Source: Linyphia triangularis (Eukaryota > Arthropoda > Arachnida > Araneae > Linyphiidae). From it: DNA of 64,000 nt. Shown in pieces: positions 59,300 through 64,000 of this stretch. Positions within the stretch are counted from its first letter, which is position 1. Every line of letters begins with the position of its first letter. Location of the stretch: assembly GCA_963978545.1 (NCBI GenBank), contig OZ021725.1:12167197-12231196 (forward strand), written 5' to 3'. The position numbers and the translations under genes are program-made. The notes under the pieces were generated by a model. It had not been told where the DNA came from. It was given only the letters and a program-made list of their open reading frames with translations, and made no database searches.

Positions 59300-59591
59300 T
59301 ATAAAGATTTCCAACTTGCTTGAAAGATTTTGAATAGTTTATTAAAGGATATTTATTCAAGTTTCTAATCATGGCATTTTATATACGTGTATCACAGGAG
59401 ATTTGAAATATTACATCTTCTATAGATTCTTCCTAGACAAAACTATACTGAAATTCAAAGATTGGGTTTCGATAAAAAAAACTCCCTAAAGTTTTTACTA
59501 AAATTGTTTTAGCTTCATAATTAAGTTTATATTGAAATTGTGAATCCGGCTATCTCCCAGGCGCTTTTGCTACTAATACTTTATAACAGAA

Positions 59592-61827
59592 CTAGCTGCA
59601 TGGACCCGCGTTGCTGGGTACCGGTTGTGGCATTACAGGTCTTTGAATTTGACTATTCAGGTTACAATACAGGTTGGCAAGCATAAAAGAGGCGCTAAAT
59701 TATTTTCAAAAGTTTGAAATCGATCATCTGAAATTACGTTTAACAATCTGGAATGTGGTTCCTCTTTGAATGTGGTGTTTCTTTTACGCTGAACACACTA
59801 AATAGTGATTACAAAATGAACACCATAAAATAAGAGACTACTTGCGACTGTTCCATAAATGATATCAGTATGAACTAATAGTCCGAGAGGCGACTGCAAT
59901 TTTTGGACCTCATCGAACATCATTCTGAATTTTTTATAGAGATTGGAGAAAAGTGAGTAGATTGCGAATCCACTGGTCTGCCGTGGCAAAAATGGAAGAA
60001 ACTGGTCAGAAATCGACTTTGAATGAGTTGAACTAAAATCCGATTGCCAAATATGTCATAACTTGCCAAAAAGAGAACAAATTTATTCGTCTGGCAACCC
60101 TGCATTTGGATTTTCAATGAGAAAAAGCGCAAACGATTTTTGATCTCTGGCTTTTAAAATGTGTATCTTTTAAAAGTAAGCCAAATTGGCGACATCAGTT
60201 ACGTCATCCGTGACGTAATGTTTATTGCCAACTTGGCTCCTTTTTAATAGATGCAAGTAGACCGTCGCCAGATTTCTGAATCGTCTGCAACCTTCTTAAT
60301 TGATAATTAAAGAGTGAGGGTTGCCAAATAAAAAAAAATATTTATTATTTGGCAAGTTATGGCTCATTTGGCAATTGGATTTAGTTGAACTTATTAAAAG
60401 TCGATTTTTGACCAGTTTCGGCCATTTTTGCCACGGCAGACCAGTGGATTCGTAATCTACTCACTTTTCTCTGTTCGACGAGGTCCAAAAATTGCAGTCG
60501 CCTCTCAGTCTATAACAAACAATTTTTAAAAGGTTTGGATCATTTTCTGTAAAACCGAAACTGATACCAAAAAGAAGCTTTAGCACACCGTTAATGATTA
60601 CCGCTAAAGCTGCATTTTGCCGATAGTATTTGTTTTGTCAAAATTGGAAAAGAAATAATTTGCGTACGTACCGTCAATTTTAAATATACAAACCGTTTAT
60701 ATTTTTTTGTGTGAAAACAAAAGTGTAAATTTTTGTTGGCACCCTGTAATGGCAATGATTTTCTTATTATCTGAGCGTTAGTTATTTAAAGGGGGCCGTT
60801 GGTTCTGCCAATTACGGTGCGGATTGTGTGCCAAGAATTGTTCACATAAAACTGCTGCAAATTATGGCAACCACCGGTAGTTCACTTGTTATTAAAAAAA
60901 AGTCGTCTGCTGCCATTTATTGGCGAAAATCACCTTGGTGCTGAATATTTGGAAGTACCAACAGTCCCTTTAACGGAAAAATAAAAAATGAAAAAAAAAA
61001 AGGTTTCAGGCAAATTAAGCACAATTCCAAACAAACTTCTTATCTCAGAAGGGTTTCTGTAAAACTTCCAACTCTTGCGTGAATTCTTGGCTAAAAGTTG
61101 TTTAAATAATATTAATACCAAATTATAGCAATCTGAGGCATAGTAGCTGTTGCAATTTATTGGCATTAAAAACCTTGGTGGAGAATTTTTTAATTGCAAA
61201 TCCGGCGCAGTTTCTTTTAGTGTATTGTCCCAGAAAGAATACCAAGCAAGTTTTTTTTGGTACAGATGTAGTGTAGACCATTTCTTTGGCATGATTTTAT
61301 ATGGCATTTTTGTTTTCAGATAAATGCAATGAATTTTATTTTAATTATCGTGTTTTTAATTCAGAGGGAGTTTTCTGAACGCCAAATGAAAAAAAATCAC
61401 CAAATATCCTATACTACAACTGTTCCGTTTTTTTTTAAAGGCTTTGTGTTATGCACAAAGTTAAAAAAATCCTTGTAGTATTGTGTATTAATCGACTGTA
61501 TTCCGCCCTTAAGATTTTCTTTTAGGAGGCATTATAAACACATTAAAAGTTTGATTTGCTTACATTAAACTGTTGTCAACTGTTTCATTTCCGAAGAAAC
61601 TTTCTACTCAGACATAATTAAAGCACAGAAGGCAATACGGCAAAAATTAGTTTTTAAGTGTAATTACCGTTCTTCGTGTAATTAAAATGTAGTAAAAATG
61701 TACTCTGTCGTATCCGCATACAACAATCTACCAATAAACACAAATTTTACCCTAATCAGTTCAATAGATCTTGAGTTATAGCCATTCATACAAACAGACA
61801 GACGTTGGATTTTATGTATATTAGAGA
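59592..61827 (-). mobile_element. Helitron-like element split by a MITE
   Basis: Minus 5' end A|TCTCTAATATACATAAAATCC (61827) and 3' end GGGTCCATGCAGCTAG|T (59592), with TCTGTCTGTTTGTATGAATGGC near the 5' side. About 1.6 kb without the 630 bp MITE at 59881-60510. No Rep/helicase found; the 125-codon ORF at 60930-61307 is unrecognised. Boundaries rest on the two ends only. Confidence 0.5.
59881..60510. mobile_element. Fold-back TA-target MITE, complete copy
   Basis: TA|GTCCGAGAGGCGACTGCA .. GCAGTCGCCTCTCAGTC|TA, 630 bp; centre GTTACGTCATCCGTGACGTAATG. Confidence 0.88.
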
Positions 61828-62017
61828 TTTCGTTAAAAATGTAATATTCTGAAAACATTTGTAGCTAAATATCGTCAGAAAAAGTCGATAATTTTCAGTT
61901 TCAAATTACCAAATTCTTATCAGCGTATAATTAACATTTATATTCACATAGAAATCAATTTTCAACTATTTGGAATCTTATCTTTGTTTTCTCTTTCCAT
62001 AAAACCCTTATAAATAT
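61828..62017. other. Unassigned AT-rich stretch
   Basis: Nothing recognised. Confidence 0.4.
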
Positions 62018-62586
62018 GGTTGGTTGAATTCAGATTATCTGGCGCCGTCAGCAACACGAGGGCTATAATGCGCCGAAACATTTCGTCATTTAACAAACCA
62101 ACATACATTTACAAACACCCATGCCCACACGGGACTCGGAACCCGCAACCTCGCGGTCTAGAAGCTAGCACGCTAACCACTAAATCGTTTGGTCAGCACC
62201 AATTCTAGTGAATTGAAAAATTGCTCCCCCATTTGATCTGGACAATATCGGTCTATTGTTCACAAAAAGGCTACAATACAGCAAATGTCTTCCTCGTGGA
62301 ACCCCACTTGGAAAATGGGCCTAATCACGTATTTACACTAGACACGTGTCACTCTAGACAATGTGAAGGGAGCCATTTTTTTGTAATGGGCAATATCTCA
62401 AGCAATGGTTGGTTGTTTTCCGATTATCTGGCACCCTCAGCAACACGAGGGCTATAATGCGCCGAAACATTCGTCATTAGACAGGTCAACATACATTTAC
62501 AAACACCCATGTCTAACACGGGACTCGGAACCCGAAACCTCGCGGTCTAGAAGCTAGCACGCTAACCACTATACCGTTTGGTCGGC
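62018..62586 (-). mobile_element. Composite SINE-spacer-SINE unit (copy 2)
   Basis: SINEs at 62586-62407 and 62197-62018 with the same 209 bp spacer as 42080-42288 at near identity. The target duplication is not clear here because both flanks resemble the GGTTG tail. Confidence 0.82.
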
Positions 62587-63290
62587 CAATGGTTGACGGC
62601 AAAATTAGTTTTAGAATATGCTGTGGTACACGAGGGGTGCAAAGACGTTAATTTTTTCATTATTATCATCAGTTTGACGTTGATTTTTCGATCGATTATC
62701 TAAAAGTTATAGTAGTTAATTAATAGTAATTTCTAATTCTTTGAATATTCAAAAATCAATATCGGAGACAATTTTCAGCAAATCATACCACTTTTCTCAA
62801 TTTTTTTTTTTTTTTTAATTTTTTTTTTAATCAAGCAGGGTGAGAATGCACCACCTCAAAGCTCCCCGACAGCGCTCACGTTTCAAGTCTGAACGATACA
62901 ATCCTCGAAAAAATAAGGTAAAATTATTTACTTGGATCGACAAACCAACGTCAAAATATTCCTCAATACGGAAATAGTGCTAGGATACAAAATTCCCGAC
63001 AAAAACATATAAACAGCCACGTAATGAGACAGGTACGTGGAGCTTTTGCGAACTAATATTCACAATTTCCTTCTTGAAATATCATCGAACGTTCATGCCT
63101 TACAGTTACAGTGCCATAAAATAAAGGTGGGTCTTTTCCTATTTTGCTGCGACGCAAGCATTTCGATTACTGTAGCAGAAAATACGAGATAATCGAATAA
63201 TAATCACTGCTAAGTACGTTCTCGATTAAACAGAAATAACGAAAGAGTTTTTTCTAGGATGGTGACAGGTTAAAGACAGAGAATAATGCA
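62587..63290. other. Unassigned stretch
   Basis: AT-rich, with a T run near 62800-62830; no missing N-terminal ACSS exon could be recognised. Confidence 0.4.
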
Positions 63291-63294
63291 AGTT

Positions 63295-63930
63295 CAGGTG
63301 CCAATATCGAACATCAATACGAAATTCTTTTATAAAATGCTAAGAAATGCTAATAGATTATGGATGTAATGGTCTGCTGGTACAGAAATGGCCGAAACGC
63401 GTGAAATAATTCGTTAGGGAAACATGTTCCAACTTGCCGAATAATGAGCATTCTTTATTTGGGAAACCACAGCTCTTTAATTTTAAATGGGGAAGGGTAC
63501 AGACGACTTTACTTCTTTGGCGTCAAATACTTCCATCTTTTAAAAGGAAGCCAAGTTGGCCAAAAGTGTTACTAAGTGAAGACCTAATAACAAAGCCAAC
63601 TTCGTCCACTTTTAAAAGGTGGACGTAATATTGCCAGTTTGGCTCGCATTTAAAAGATGCAAGTATTTGGACTCTAGAGAATTGATATAGTCTATCCTTC
63701 CTTATTGAAAATTAAAGAGGTGGGTTACCAAATAAAAGCTCATTATTTAGTAAGTTACGAGATATTAGACTATCGGATTTAGTTCTACTCGTTCAAAGTC
63801 GATTATTTTTAAACATTTTCGGCCATTTTTTCCCCGGAAGACCGGTATATTCGTTATCTACCAACATTCCTCTACATTTTATAAAAATTCAGATCATTGA
63901 AATACCCAAACTTGAAAGTCGCCTCGCTGA
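63295..63930. mobile_element. Fold-back TA-target MITE, old copy
   Basis: Follows the family from CGAACATCAATACGAAATTC to GAAAGTCGCCTC with the AAGCCAAGTTGGC centre, but the TGACGTAA sites are lost. ORF at 63434-63628 is a reading of it. Confidence 0.65.
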
Positions 63931-64000
63931 TTATTATGAAATAGACAAAATTAACCAATAGTTTTGAAAGGCCTAATTTCTTGGAAGTTAACGGTTTTAT

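Noticed and set aside
60930..61307. 125-codon minus ORF
   Set aside because: No recognisable motif; inside a Helitron-like element with low-complexity A/T runs.
1..64000. CRISPR array or prokaryotic defence island suggested by regular repeats
   Set aside because: The repeats are 142-148 bp units without unique spacers, in a spliced eukaryotic gene context.

Overview
This is eukaryotic nuclear DNA from an animal, most likely an arthropod and plausibly a spider. The evidence is AT-rich sequence, GT-AG introns, transcript-style poly(A) signals, a very high load of transposable elements, and decayed LINE C-termini with an RNase H tail plus a Cys/His knuckle that I associate with arachnid genomes. 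There are no bacterial operons, CRISPR arrays or prokaryotic genes. The taxon is inferred, not proven.

The one conserved host gene is an acetyl-CoA synthetase (AMP-forming, ACSS2-like) on the minus strand. I assembled 14 coding exons from 57030 down to the stop at 18969. Every junction is GT-AG and the reading phases agree across all 13 introns, giving 1,720 coding bases and about 572 residues. The first roughly 100-130 residues of the protein lie upstream of 57030; I found no convincing exon for them between 57031 and 64000, so the gene is 5'-partial here. A poly(A) signal lies about 180 bases after the stop. Exons make up under 5% of the locus; the introns are filled with transposons.

Layout: 1-18768 is intergenic and made of repeats: Helitron/Helentron-like elements with 142-148 bp internal tandem arrays (110-912, 2255-5905, 11233-13485, 14994-16828), a second Helitron-like element (17001-18039), long-inverted-repeat elements, and hAT-like and TA-target MITEs. 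18769-57030 is the ACSS gene, with introns holding three solo LTRs (27726, 42926, 55914), TTAA-target (piggyBac-like) MITEs, tRNA-derived SINEs, LINE 3' fragments, palindromic TA-target MITEs, a mariner-derived palindrome and a perfect fold-back element. 57031-64000 is again repeats: a third copy of the 55914 LTR family, a pogo/Tigger-like MITE, a Helitron-like element split by a MITE, and a second copy of a SINE-spacer-SINE composite.

I did not find a new multi-gene system. The strongest unusual items are: the SINE-spacer-SINE composite present twice, once bounded by a 13 bp target duplication; the nested insertions whose empty sites can be read from paralogous copies in the same window; the palindromic mariner derivative carrying transposase C-termini on both arms; and a MITE family whose hairpin centre carries paired TGACGTAA-type sites in most copies. 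Nearly all other ORFs of 60-170 codons are chance readings of repeats.
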